Program-made: the position numbers and the translations under genes
The notes under the pieces: model-generated
Database searches by the model: none
Told to the model about the DNA's origin: nothing
The model's input: the letters and a program-made list of their open reading frames with translations, nothing else
Shown: piece after piece, positions 56,660 to 64,000 of the stretch
How the letters are laid out: every line of letters begins with the position of its first letter
Position numbering within the stretch: position 1 is the stretch's first letter
Source: DATAZK01 sp965199805
GTDB taxonomy: Bacteria > Actinomycetota > Actinomycetes > Frankiales > Frankiaceae
NCBI GenBank assembly: GCA_965199805.1
Contig: CBDATO010000001.1
Coordinates: 2,108,001-2,172,000 of the forward strand
Reading direction: 5' to 3'
Length of the DNA stretch: 64,000 nucleotides

Positions 56660-57880
56660 CTAGAGCTGTCCGACGTGGATCCCGCCGGTGGGGTGCGCCC
56701 AGTCGACCTTCGCGTTCGGATCGAGCGGCACCTCCACCACGATGCCGAGGCACATCTCGTCGGACGTGCCGTCGCCCCAGGTGACGAAGTGCGGAGGCAG
56801 CCGCTTCAGCTCCGGCAGCTGCTGGGCGAGCTCCGGCTTGTAGGTGCAGCTGACCTGCAGCTTGTCCCCGGCCGCGACCTTGATCCAGGGCGTGTTGTCG
56901 ATGGCCGCCTGGTAGTCGAAGTCGTAATTGGGCACGTCCAGAACGGTCTTCGCCTGCGGGGTACCGGGATTCAGCGTGATCTTCAGTGCGGCGCCCAGCA
57001 GGTGCATGTGCGGAGCGGCCCTGACGACGTAGCCGGCCTCTCCGACCTTCCAGGTGCAGGACGTCGTCACCCCGAGTGGCGGGTGCGCGGGATCGTTGCC
57101 GCAGATGCTCTCGACGGCCGCGTTGAAGATGGTCATGTACGTGCCGAACCGCTTGGTCAGGTCGGCGAGAGCAGCCGTGCGATCGCAGAGCGGGCCGGTG
57201 ACCCCGGCCGGACAGGGGACGTTGGGGATGGACACCAACGGCTGGATCGACGTGGGACGCAGGTTCGCGGAGGCCGGGACGGTGTCGAGCTGCACCCGCG
57301 GTTCGACCGGAAGGTCGCCCGCCAGCAGGTTGTAGTGGACCTGCATGATGATCAGGCTGCCTTTGGGGAGCGGGGTGCCGGTGGTCGCCGGCATCACGTC
57401 CTTGCCGTGCCCGGGCGCCCAGGCGCTGAGCCACGGCATCTTCAGGAACTGATCGAGCCCGCCGTCGCCGAGCACGGGTGGCTCGCCGAAGCAGGTCCAC
57501 CCCTTGCCGCCGTCGTCCGCAGTACGAGCCGCCTGCACCAGGTCGGGCGGCACCAGGAAGAGGATCGCGTGGTGCACCTGGTGCGCCGCGTGCCCGGTGC
57601 CGGGGAAGAACTCGCTGGAGACGATGAACGAGTTCTGGGTGACCTTCGGGTCGACCAGGGTGCAGTGGTAGTCGTCGGTGCCGCCGTTGATCGCTTTCGG
57701 CGTGTAACCGGCCTTGTCCGCCATGGTGAGCGTCGTGATCTTCATGCTGCCGGTTGCCCCGCCACCTGAGCCGCCCGAGCCGCAGGCGCCGACGAGACCC
57801 ATGGCGACCAGCAGTGCGATCAGGATCCGGACCGGCCGCAAGCTCCTGAACGGGTTCGGCGCTGCCCGTCTTGCTGCCAC
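56660..57880 (-). CDS. Copper type II monooxygenase-like lipoprotein (PHM/DBH fold)
   Basis: Predicted exported lipoprotein of 406 residues: basic N-terminus, hydrophobic helix, lipobox L-V-G-A-C near residue 33. The rest resembles peptidylglycine alpha-hydroxylating monooxygenase and dopamine beta-hydroxylase. All copper-ligand positions appear present: His-His in H-Q-V-H-H-A-I-L-F near residue 102, His in M-Q-V-H-Y-N near residue 178, His-x-His in P-H-M-H-L-L-G near residue 292, and Met in S-D-E-M-C-L-G near residue 379. It could be an ascorbate- or other reductant-dependent C-H hydroxylase outside the cell. GTG 57880 has AAAGGAG upstream. Confidence 0.75.
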   Translation of the reverse strand: MAARRAAPNPFRSLRPVRILIALLVAMGLVGACGSGGSGGGATGSMKITTLTMADKAGYTPKAINGGTDDYHCTLVDPKVTQNSFIVSSEFFPGTGHAAHQVHHAILFLVPPDLVQAARTADDGGKGWTCFGEPPVLGDGGLDQFLKMPWLSAWAPGHGKDVMPATTGTPLPKGSLIIMQVHYNLLAGDLPVEPRVQLDTVPASANLRPTSIQPLVSIPNVPCPAGVTGPLCDRTAALADLTKRFGTYMTIFNAAVESICGNDPAHPPLGVTTSCTWKVGEAGYVVRAAPHMHLLGAALKITLNPGTPQAKTVLDVPNYDFDYQAAIDNTPWIKVAAGDKLQVSCTYKPELAQQLPELKRLPPHFVTWGDGTSDEMCLGIVVEVPLDPNAKVDWAHPTGGIHVGQL

Positions 57881-57921
57881 GCGTGCTCCTTTGGCCGGCT
57901 GCTGCGGTGCGAACCGTCACA

Positions 57922-59583
57922 CTAGCGTCCGGCGACCGTCTGCTGCGCCTTCCTCAATCGCTGGCGTACTCCTTCACCCCCGACCTCGGCGATCAGCTCG
58001 AGGTCACCGCAGACCACCAGTTGGGTACGCGCCCGCGACAGCCCGACGTACAGCAGCTCCTTGGCCCGGTCACGGTCGCGGAAGCCGTTGACGGCCAGCA
58101 CCACGACCGCTCGCTCCAGGCCCTTGAAACCCAGCACGTGACCGTAGAAGACGCCGTCGCCGTCGAAGAACGCATCCCAGTACGGCTTGTGCCCGCCGAG
58201 CTGGACCTCGTTGAGGTGCTCCGGATGCCGGCGGCCGGTCGTCAGCAGGGCGATCTGACCGGGGTCGTAGGTGTCCAGCAGCTGCTCGACCTGGTCGTCG
58301 GCGAGGGACACCGCGTCATCTGTCGCGCAGGCGGCGAAGTGCACCGGCGGTCCGGCGGCGCCGCGGAAGAGCATCTTCTCGCCGGACAGGCTCGAGAAGG
58401 TCTGGCCGACGTTCTTGGTGTTGCGCACGTTCTCACCGAGGGCGAACGGCGGCAGGTCGATCGGTACCTCGCCCTGCCGGTTGAAGACGCGCTGCGCCTC
58501 GTCCATGAAGACGAACAGCCGGCCGGCCGCGGGGTCACGCAGGCAGCGCAGCAGCGACGGCCACCAGAGCTCGCCGAAGTCCTGCGCCTCGTCGACGACG
58601 ATGCAGTCGAACTTGTCCGCATCCGGCCGCGCCGCCGCCAGCTCGCCGAGCGCCAGCGGCAGCCGCCGCTCCCAGTAGTCGCTGTCGTCGTCGTTGCCCT
58701 CCTCGGCACCCCAGCCGAGCGGCAGCTCGTGGAACAGGCCCACATACGCCGGCCGCTCCGCCTTGGGTCGCGCCTCCGACAGCCGCTGCAGGAAGCGGGC
58801 GAGCCCCCGCGAGTAGCAGAGCAGCGCGACCCGGTCGCCTGCCTTCGCCCGGCGGAAGGCCTGCTCGGCGGCCAGCCAGGTCTTGCCCGTCCCGGCGCCG
58901 CCGATGATGCGCATCCGCGGCTGGTAGGTCAGCACGTTGAGCGTGCGCATCTGGTCGCGTGTCATCGCGTCGACCCGCGCCTCGTGCTCCTCCGCCTGCG
59001 TCAGCAGACTCGCCTGCCCCGGCAGCGAGCCTTCGAGCAGCGTCTCGATCTGCTCGCATCCCGCGTCCGTCAGCGGCCTGCCCTGCCGGTCGACGTCGAT
59101 GGCCCGACATACGCTCCCGGCCATCCGGTCGACGTCGTTCTCGTCGATCACCATCGCGCGGCTGCAGTCCGGGATCGACCAATCGGCCTTCACCGTCGTG
59201 TACGGGAACGCGACGAGGTGCGCCGACCGCACCCCGGGCAGCACCGTCGAGCGCGGCCGCAGGTAGCGCTCGAGTGCATGCAGCCCGTCCTGCGCCTGCA
59301 CGACCGGGCTCTTGATCTTCCGCTTGTCACCGCCGGACGCCTGCCACCACTGCCGCTGCTCGCAGCTGACGTGCCCGCCCTTCACCTCGATCACGGCAAG
59401 GCCATGGCCCGGCCAGGCGATCAGGATGTCCAGCTCGTTCTCCCGACCGCCGTCGGTGAGCCCGACGCTCGAGAACAGGGCGCACTCGTCCGGGAGCTGC
59501 CGCCGCAGGGCCTCGAAGATCCGCTGTTCTCCGTGGCGCTCGGTCGGCCATTCCGGGTCGGGCGGGTAGCAGCGGGGCGTCAT
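57922..59583 (-). CDS. NERD nuclease-domain and UvrD-like helicase fusion
   Basis: A 553-residue protein. Residues 10-125 form a NERD domain with the restriction-endonuclease-like core E-N-E-L-D-I-L and V-I-E-V-K-G (E-x-K) near residues 50-70. Residues 220-540 are a UvrD/Rep-type superfamily 1 ATPase: Walker A G-G-A-G-T-G-K-T near residue 228, Walker B V-V-D-E-A-Q-D near residue 330, motif III-like F-V-F-M-D-E-A-Q near residue 363, late V-G-L-S-R-A-R near residue 513. A role in DNA repair or phage defence is plausible from the architecture but unproven. ATG 59583 is chosen at the start of recognisable sequence. Confidence 0.85.
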   Translation of the reverse strand: MTPRCYPPDPEWPTERHGEQRIFEALRRQLPDECALFSSVGLTDGGRENELDILIAWPGHGLAVIEVKGGHVSCEQRQWWQASGGDKRKIKSPVVQAQDGLHALERYLRPRSTVLPGVRSAHLVAFPYTTVKADWSIPDCSRAMVIDENDVDRMAGSVCRAIDVDRQGRPLTDAGCEQIETLLEGSLPGQASLLTQAEEHEARVDAMTRDQMRTLNVLTYQPRMRIIGGAGTGKTWLAAEQAFRRAKAGDRVALLCYSRGLARFLQRLSEARPKAERPAYVGLFHELPLGWGAEEGNDDDSDYWERRLPLALGELAAARPDADKFDCIVVDEAQDFGELWWPSLLRCLRDPAAGRLFVFMDEAQRVFNRQGEVPIDLPPFALGENVRNTKNVGQTFSSLSGEKMLFRGAAGPPVHFAACATDDAVSLADDQVEQLLDTYDPGQIALLTTGRRHPEHLNEVQLGGHKPYWDAFFDGDGVFYGHVLGFKGLERAVVVLAVNGFRDRDRAKELLYVGLSRARTQLVVCGDLELIAEVGGEGVRQRLRKAQQTVAGR

Positions 59584-59676
59584 CGGGTCACGGGCGGGCG
59601 GACGGCGTTCACGTAACGAATGTCGGCGCTCCCGCGCTTCCCGCAAGAGTCGACAGCACCGACACCTCGTGAACGA

Positions 59677-60789
59677 TCAGGGGCAGGTGGCTGCGCCGAA
59701 TCGCAGCAATCCGCAGTACGTGCTCTCCGATACGAGCCATTTCCCGTTCTCGAATACGGCGCCCCCGTTCTGCGTGCCGTACGGCGCACCCTGCTGATAA
59801 CGGGGCGTGAATTGCACGTACGCGGTGGTCGGGCTGGTGAAGACCAGCTCGCCGGTGGTGACGGTGATGGTCTCGAAGGCCTGGGGGAAGTTGCGGGCCA
59901 CCTGGTCGACCGCGTCGTGCAGCTTGTCGCCGTTCTGCACGCCCGCGAGGCTGGCGTACGGGGCGTCGCCCGGCTCGGGGTGCGTGAACGCGGTGGTGAA
60001 GGCGGCGCGCACCTGCTTCTCGGCCGCGGCCGGATCCGCGGGTTGGACACCCGGCGTCGGCAGCTTCATGGGCTGCTGGGCGCACGCGGCCGAGGCCGCG
60101 GTCGGCGTCCCCGGCACCGCGAGCTCGCCCAGCGCACGACCCGCGGCGTCGTACGCGGTGAGCGTGCCGGTCGGATCGTTGCCGGGCACGGCGAGGCCGA
60201 CCAGCCCGTTGATCGGGTGCATCGAGTCGGTGCCGGATGCCGTGGTCAGCACGACGTGGTCGACGCCGGAGGCGGTGCGGGCGATCGCCACCTGCACGGG
60301 GGCGGCCTCGTTCACACCCTCGAGCGCGCTCTGCAGCAGCGACAGGTGACTGCCGGGAGCCACCCCGATGAGGGCTGCGTCCTGTCGGGCGGCGATGGCC
60401 TCGGTGGACAGCTCGAGGACGGCCGTGCCGGTCGGCTCGCACCAGGCCGGGACGCAGCTGCTGGTGTACGGATCGCAGCCGGGCGAGGTGGTCGGGACGG
60501 CCGTGAACAGCCGCAGCTGGACGGCATCCCGGGCGGTGGACCGGTGGGCGACCGAGGTGAGCGGGCCAGAGAACTGGGGTAGGTAGCCGCCGCCGGGTTG
60601 CGGCACGTAGGTGTCGGCATCGGACGTGGACGCGGGGCCGGCGGCGGGCACGGAGACGGCGGCGGGCACGGAGACGGTCGGCGTCGGCGCCGCGCGGACC
60701 GAGTCCTCGGCCGGTGGGTGCGAGCTGCCGCAGGCGACCAATGCCGTCGCGGTGACGAGCACCGGAACGATTCCCCACGACCTGCGCAT
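59677..60789 (-). CDS. Hypothetical lipoprotein
   Basis: A 370-residue predicted lipoprotein: M-R-R-S-W, hydrophobic helix, lipobox L-V-A-C near residue 20, followed by a Pro/Ala/Ser/Thr-rich linker to about residue 75 and two Cys pairs (S-P-G-C-D-P, S-S-C-V-P-A-W-C). The body is beta-rich with no recognised catalytic motif. ATG 60789 has AAAGGAG upstream. It may be a cell-wall-associated or substrate-binding protein, but this is a guess. Confidence 0.7.
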   Translation of the reverse strand: MRRSWGIVPVLVTATALVACGSSHPPAEDSVRAAPTPTVSVPAAVSVPAAGPASTSDADTYVPQPGGGYLPQFSGPLTSVAHRSTARDAVQLRLFTAVPTTSPGCDPYTSSCVPAWCEPTGTAVLELSTEAIAARQDAALIGVAPGSHLSLLQSALEGVNEAAPVQVAIARTASGVDHVVLTTASGTDSMHPINGLVGLAVPGNDPTGTLTAYDAAGRALGELAVPGTPTAASAACAQQPMKLPTPGVQPADPAAAEKQVRAAFTTAFTHPEPGDAPYASLAGVQNGDKLHDAVDQVARNFPQAFETITVTTGELVFTSPTTAYVQFTPRYQQGAPYGTQNGGAVFENGKWLVSESTYCGLLRFGAATCP

Positions 60790-60896
60790 ACCGGCTCCTT
60801 TGGCTTTGCTGTGCACCATAGGGCGACCGGATGCGCGCCACAATCATCCGAAAGGACGAGAAGTTCCGCGCAACCTTTTCCGCCGTTCGGAATTGC

Positions 60897-61676
60897 TCAG
60901 CCGGAGAACGGCACGACCGGGTGCAGCGCCTCCGCGTACACCGCCGCCCCCTGCGCCTCGGTCAGCACACCCGTGGCGACGAGCCGGTCGACGACGTGCT
61001 GCTGCCGGGAGCGGGCGAGCTCGTAGTGGGCGGTGGGGTCGTACGCGCTGGGTGCGTTGACCAGGCCGGCGAGCAGCGTCGCCTGCCCCCACGTGAGGGC
61101 GGACGGGGTGACGCCGAAGTAGACCGCGGCCGCGCTGACCAGCCCGTACGCACCGTGACCGAAATAGGCGGCGTCGAGGTACATCGAGAGGATCTGATTC
61201 TTGGAGTAGCGGGCGTCGAGCTTGAACGCGAGCACTCCGGACTCGAGCTGCTTGTGCAGCCCGCCGTCGGCGCCGGCGTACAGGAGCTTCGCGAGCTGCG
61301 CGGGCAGGGTGGCGCCCTGCATCTCGCCGGTGGAGACCCAGCTCCAGAGGCCCCGTCCGACGCCGACGACGTCGAGCCCCGGGTGGGAGTAGAAGCGGGT
61401 GTCCTCGGTGGCGACGAGCGCCTGCGCCACCTTCGCCGGCGGCACCGGGCCGACGCTGGTCGTCCCGTGGCTGCGCAGGATCGCGGCCGTCCGGCGCTGC
61501 GCGTCGCCGACGCCGGGCGTGACGTTCCAGGCGACGACCCCGGCGGTCGTCAGCAGAATGGCCAGCGCGAGGAGTGCGTACGCGATCCGGCGCGCCCAGC
61601 GGCGCAACGGTGAGCGACGCGGCGGCGGGGCGGGCGCAACAGCGCTGCGGGGGCGCAGCTGGACGTCGGTCGACAC
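60897..61676 (-). CDS. Solitary GT51 peptidoglycan glycosyltransferase-like protein
   Basis: Monofunctional transglycosylase-like membrane protein, 259 residues: proline/arginine-rich cytoplasmic start, one membrane helix (about residues 32-52), then a GT51 domain. Catalytic Glu lies in E-D-T-R-F-Y-S-H-P-G near residue 90. The second motif, normally G-(G/A)-S-T-I-T-Q-Q, reads G-A-T-L-P-A-Q-L-A-K near residue 120, so it is degenerate. K-N-Q-I-L-S-M-Y-L-D-A-A-Y-F-G is well kept. No transpeptidase domain. GTG start. Confidence 0.82.
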   Translation of the reverse strand: MSTDVQLRPRSAVAPAPPPRRSPLRRWARRIAYALLALAILLTTAGVVAWNVTPGVGDAQRRTAAILRSHGTTSVGPVPPAKVAQALVATEDTRFYSHPGLDVVGVGRGLWSWVSTGEMQGATLPAQLAKLLYAGADGGLHKQLESGVLAFKLDARYSKNQILSMYLDAAYFGHGAYGLVSAAAVYFGVTPSALTWGQATLLAGLVNAPSAYDPTAHYELARSRQQHVVDRLVATGVLTEAQGAAVYAEALHPVVPFSG

Positions 61677-61741
61677 GCCTCAAGCGCAACACGGCCGGAT
61701 GTGAGCGCGCCGTGAATCACAGCCCCGGCTCAGGCGTCTGG

Positions 61742-62332
61742 TCAGGCGCTGGTGAGCGCCACCGTGGCCAGCTCGAGGTAGCGCTCCCAGGCGTCGGGCC
61801 GGTCCTGGTAGTTCAGCTCGATGACCCCGCGCAGCCCGTGCAGGACGAGCAGCACGTCGGGCTGCCCGATCGTGCGGGGGAGGGTGCCGTGGCGGTGCGC
61901 GTCGTCCACCAGCAGCGTGATCTTCGCCCGCATCGCCGCGACCCGCTCGGTGCGCGCGCCGCCGGTCCAGAGCCGGCACAGCAGCCCCTGGTTACGGGCC
62001 TGGAGCTCGCCCGCCGCGTTCAGGAAGGTCCAGAGCCCGGTGCCGTCCTGCTTCGCGAGCCCGGCGTCGGCGGTCGCCTCCACCTCGTCCGACAGGTCGT
62101 CGACGAGGGCCCGGATCAGGTCGTCCTTGCTCGGGAAGTGCCGGTAGAGCGTGCCGGTGCCGACCCCGGCGAGCTTGGCCACCGTCTCCACCCCGGACTC
62201 GAGCCCGTCGTGGCCGAAGACGGCCCGGGCGGCGTCCAGGAGCAGCTGGCGGTTGCGTGCGGCGTCCTGGCGCAGCGGCTTGGCCGTGCCGATGCTTCCG
62301 ACGGTTCCGACAGGCGCCGGCGTCCCGCTCAC
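61742..62332 (-). CDS. TetR family transcriptional regulator
   Basis: A 196-residue regulator. N-terminal HTH: V-A-K-L-A-G-V-G-T-G-T-L-Y-R-H-F-P-S-K-D-D-L (about residues 50-71). The C-terminal helical domain (80-196) would bind an inducer. GTG overlaps the stop of the MFS exporter gene by 4 nt, so exporter and regulator are cotranscribed. The 8-6-8 inverted repeat upstream of the MFS gene is the probable operator, giving feedback control. Confidence 0.93.
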   Translation of the reverse strand: MSGTPAPVGTVGSIGTAKPLRQDAARNRQLLLDAARAVFGHDGLESGVETVAKLAGVGTGTLYRHFPSKDDLIRALVDDLSDEVEATADAGLAKQDGTGLWTFLNAAGELQARNQGLLCRLWTGGARTERVAAMRAKITLLVDDAHRHGTLPRTIGQPDVLLVLHGLRGVIELNYQDRPDAWERYLELATVALTSA

Positions 62333-63813
62333 TCCGGGTCGCTTCCGGCGAGCGTGCCCGCCCCGACGAGGGCGAGCTCGGCATGCGGCTGCTCCACGTC
62401 GGTGTGCGTCTGCCGCTTGACCGGGATGACGAGCACCGCGAGGGCGGCGAGCACCCCGATCGCGGCGAGGACGGCGTATCCGTTGCGGTAGCCGGACTCC
62501 GGCGGCAGCGCCGAAGCCGACACCCCGGCGGTCACGATCGTCGCCGTCACGGCGGCACCGATCGAGCCGCCGATGGTGCGGATGTTGGCGTTCATGCCGG
62601 TGGCAACGCCGGTCTGGTGCGATGGGACGGCGATGACGATGAGACTCGACATGGCCGAGAAGCCCAGGCCGAGAGCGACGCCGATGACTGCCGACGCCAG
62701 GTAGATCTCCCAGCGCTGGGTGTGGGCGAAGGCGAGCATCCCGTAGCCGACGGCGCTCAGCCCGGCTCCCACGAGGAGCACCTGCTTGGCGCCGAAGCGG
62801 TCGGCGAGCCGGCCGCTCAGGGCGCCGAAGATGAACATGAAGACCGTCAGCGGCAGCAGGAAGATGCCGGACTGCGTGACGCTCGCATCGAAGCCGTAGC
62901 CCGCCGTGGCGCGCGGGGTCTCGACGAAGCCGGGGATGAACGCGAACGACGCATACATGCCGGCACCGAACAGGAAGGCCACGAGGTTCGTGGTCCACAC
63001 GGCCGGCAGCTTCATCATCTGCATGTCGATGAGCGGGGCCTTGGAGCGCGACTCGGCGACGTACCAGAAGCCGGCGATCACGATGGCGACGGCGAGCAGC
63101 CCCAGCGTCTTGCCGTTGGTCCAGCCCCAGGTCGAGCCCTGGCTGACCGCGATGAGCAGGGCGACCAGCCATCCAGTGAGCAGGGTGCCGCCGAGCAGGC
63201 TGATCGGACCGTCGAGCTTCTCCCGCGACTCGGGGATGACGACGATCGCGAGCACCGCGGCGGCCGCCACGACGACCATCGGGATCCAGAAGAGGTAGTG
63301 GTAGTTGAAGGCGTCGATGATCGGCCCGGCCAGCACGATGCCGAGGCCACCGCCGGCCGCGGTGAGCGCGGCGACCATGCCGACGGCGCTGCGGACCTTC
63401 TCCGGCGGCAGCTCGTCGCGGATGATGCCGAACGCCAGCGGCAGCACGCCGCCGCCGATGCCCTGGATCACCCGCGCGATGATCATGACGCCGATGTTGG
63501 TGGCGAGGCCGCCGACGAGCGAGCCCACGGTCAGCGCGACCATCGCCCAGACGAACATCTTCTTCTTGCCGACCTTGTCGCCGATGCGCCCGAAGATGGG
63601 CGTGAAGATCGATGCCGACAGCAGGTTGGCGGTCAGCACCCACGTCACCGTGTTCTGCGACGTGTGCAGATCCTTCTGCAGCGTCGGCAGCACAGGCGTG
63701 ACCAGCGACTGCATGACCGCGTACGACATGACGCCGATGGCGAGCACCGCGAATGTGACGGAGTGATGGCGTCTCGGTGCGTGCACGGATTCGGCAGCGG
63801 CGACAGCGGACAT
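62329..63813 (-). CDS. DHA2-type MFS transporter
   Basis: A 494-residue 14-TM-class MFS exporter. Seen: G-R-I-G-D-K-V-G-K-K-K-M near residue 75 (loop 2-3 motif), A-R-V-I-Q-G-I-G-G-G-V-L-P near residue 112, and a matching second-half loop G-R-L-A-D-R-F-G-A-K-Q near residue 333. TM1 lacks the D-x-T of EmrB proteins. The ATG at 63813 has TATGGT 6 nt upstream and is leaderless. Followed by tetR with a 4-nt overlap. Substrate unknown. Confidence 0.92.
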   Translation of the reverse strand: MSAVAAAESVHAPRRHHSVTFAVLAIGVMSYAVMQSLVTPVLPTLQKDLHTSQNTVTWVLTANLLSASIFTPIFGRIGDKVGKKKMFVWAMVALTVGSLVGGLATNIGVMIIARVIQGIGGGVLPLAFGIIRDELPPEKVRSAVGMVAALTAAGGGLGIVLAGPIIDAFNYHYLFWIPMVVVAAAAVLAIVVIPESREKLDGPISLLGGTLLTGWLVALLIAVSQGSTWGWTNGKTLGLLAVAIVIAGFWYVAESRSKAPLIDMQMMKLPAVWTTNLVAFLFGAGMYASFAFIPGFVETPRATAGYGFDASVTQSGIFLLPLTVFMFIFGALSGRLADRFGAKQVLLVGAGLSAVGYGMLAFAHTQRWEIYLASAVIGVALGLGFSAMSSLIVIAVPSHQTGVATGMNANIRTIGGSIGAAVTATIVTAGVSASALPPESGYRNGYAVLAAIGVLAALAVLVIPVKRQTHTDVEQPHAELALVGAGTLAGSDPE

Positions 63814-63819
63814 CTGCCG

Positions 63820-63825
63820 ACCATA
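63820..63825 (-). promoter_or_regulatory. -10 element (TATGGT) of the MFS-tetR operon
   Basis: TATGGT on the minus strand, 6 nt before the ATG at 63813. The -35 position with a 17-nt spacer falls inside the inverted repeat 63829-63850. Confidence 0.55.
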
Positions 63826-63828
63826 ACC

Positions 63829-63850
63829 CGGAAGCGGAATCACGCTTCCG
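63829..63850. promoter_or_regulatory. TetR-type operator CGGAAGCG-N6-CGCTTCCG
   Basis: Perfect 8-bp inverted repeat with a 6-bp centre, directly upstream of the -10 element of the MFS-tetR operon. Size and layout fit a TetR dimer site covering the -35 region, which would block transcription. Confidence 0.8.
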
Positions 63851-63892
63851 TTTGTGAGGCGGACCACGTAGGCACGGCCGGCCTCGGCACGA

Positions 63893-64000
63893 TTAGATGG
63901 GCTGGGTCTCCGCCTCGGCGACGACCTTGACGCGCTCGAGCGTGGTCTGCATACCGGCCCGGTTGGTCTTGCCGCGCCAGCGCCCCATGACCGTCCAGTA
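63893..64000 (-). CDS. SRPBCC-type protein, C-terminal fragment (cut by window edge)
   Basis: The last 35 codons of a minus-strand gene ending in TAA at 63893. The visible part (Y-W-T-V-M-G-R-W-R-G-K-T-N-R-A-G-M-Q, then T-L-E-R-V-K-V-V-A-E-A) has the amphipathic helix common at the C-terminus of SRPBCC/polyketide cyclase-like proteins. The family call is tentative because most of the gene is outside the window. Confidence 0.5.
   Translation of the reverse strand, partial: YWTVMGRWRGKTNRAGMQTTLERVKVVAEAETQPI

Noticed and set aside
62257..63930. A 557-codon open frame opposite the MFS-tetR operon.
   Set aside because: Composition (Asp, Arg, Gly, His, Glu runs) is typical of antisense frames; the opposing MFS protein is certain.

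Overview
The window is about 72% G+C with strong GC3 bias, GTG starts, 4-nt ATGA/GTGA gene overlaps and many leaderless genes. This is chromosomal DNA of a high-G+C actinomycete. The left 14 kb follows a gene neighbourhood I recall from actinobacterial cores (M. tuberculosis Rv0862c-Rv0883c: XPB/Ssl2-like helicase, CspB, DUF2771 lipoprotein, MFS-like protein, DUF2530, MarR, DUF3027). mqnB and mqnD show that menaquinone is made by the futalosine route, as in Streptomyces and some other lineages. I cannot name the genus. No rRNA, tRNA, CRISPR array, prophage or insertion sequence was seen.

Layout. 1-8.5 kb: MarR regulator (cut by the edge), DUF2530, DUF3027, MFS-like protein, DUF2771 lipoprotein, mqnB-mqnD, an Eis-type acetyltransferase, a cold-shock protein with a C-terminal extension, two small proteins and a solitary LarE. 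8.5-14.2 kb: XPB/Ssl2-like helicase protein, then gcvP behind a consensus promoter and a single-aptamer glycine riboswitch, closed by a bidirectional terminator. 14.2-21.1 kb: NDMA-type alcohol dehydrogenase divergent from a D-aminoacylase-like amidohydrolase, a DUF2156 lysyltransferase-like protein, and a MarR/MFS efflux pair. 21.2-29.4 kb: a catabolic island with a GntR regulator, an M20 peptidase and gamma-glutamyltransferase on one strand, and a five-gene translationally coupled operon (HbpS-like, SDR, diaminopropionate ammonia-lyase, SDR, Baeyer-Villiger monooxygenase) on the other. 29.4-34.3 kb: ROK kinase with an internal tandem duplication, and small enzymes. 34.3-39.2 kb: aldehyde dehydrogenase-DUF779-DUF1697 operon and its probable GAF/AcoR-like regulator, separated by a DUF222/HNH gene and a perfect 17-bp inverted repeat.

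39.4-45.4 kb: a GlnT/Glx operon (type III glutamine synthetase-like, class II amidotransferase, GXGXG protein, FMN glutamate synthase, FAD amine oxidoreductase, XRE-cupin regulator). It resembles the N-methylglutamate route of methylated-amine use. 45.4-51 kb: assorted small genes and a flavin monooxygenase pseudogene with a nonsense codon and a frameshift. 51-64 kb: ABC-2 exporter, SigG-type sigma factor, SDR, glutamate decarboxylase, a copper type II monooxygenase-like lipoprotein, a NERD-UvrD helicase, a lipoprotein, a solitary GT51 glycosyltransferase, a TetR/MFS pair with a clear operator, and a cut SRPBCC gene.

The best candidates for undescribed biology are the diaminopropionate-centred island (21.2-29.4 kb), the lipoprotein with a full PHM/DBH copper-ligand set (56.7-57.9 kb) and the NERD-UvrD protein (57.9-59.6 kb). 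The HNH insertion with its perfect palindrome is also worth a look. No gene-free stretch exceeds 300 bases. All product names come from motif recognition by eye, without database searches.
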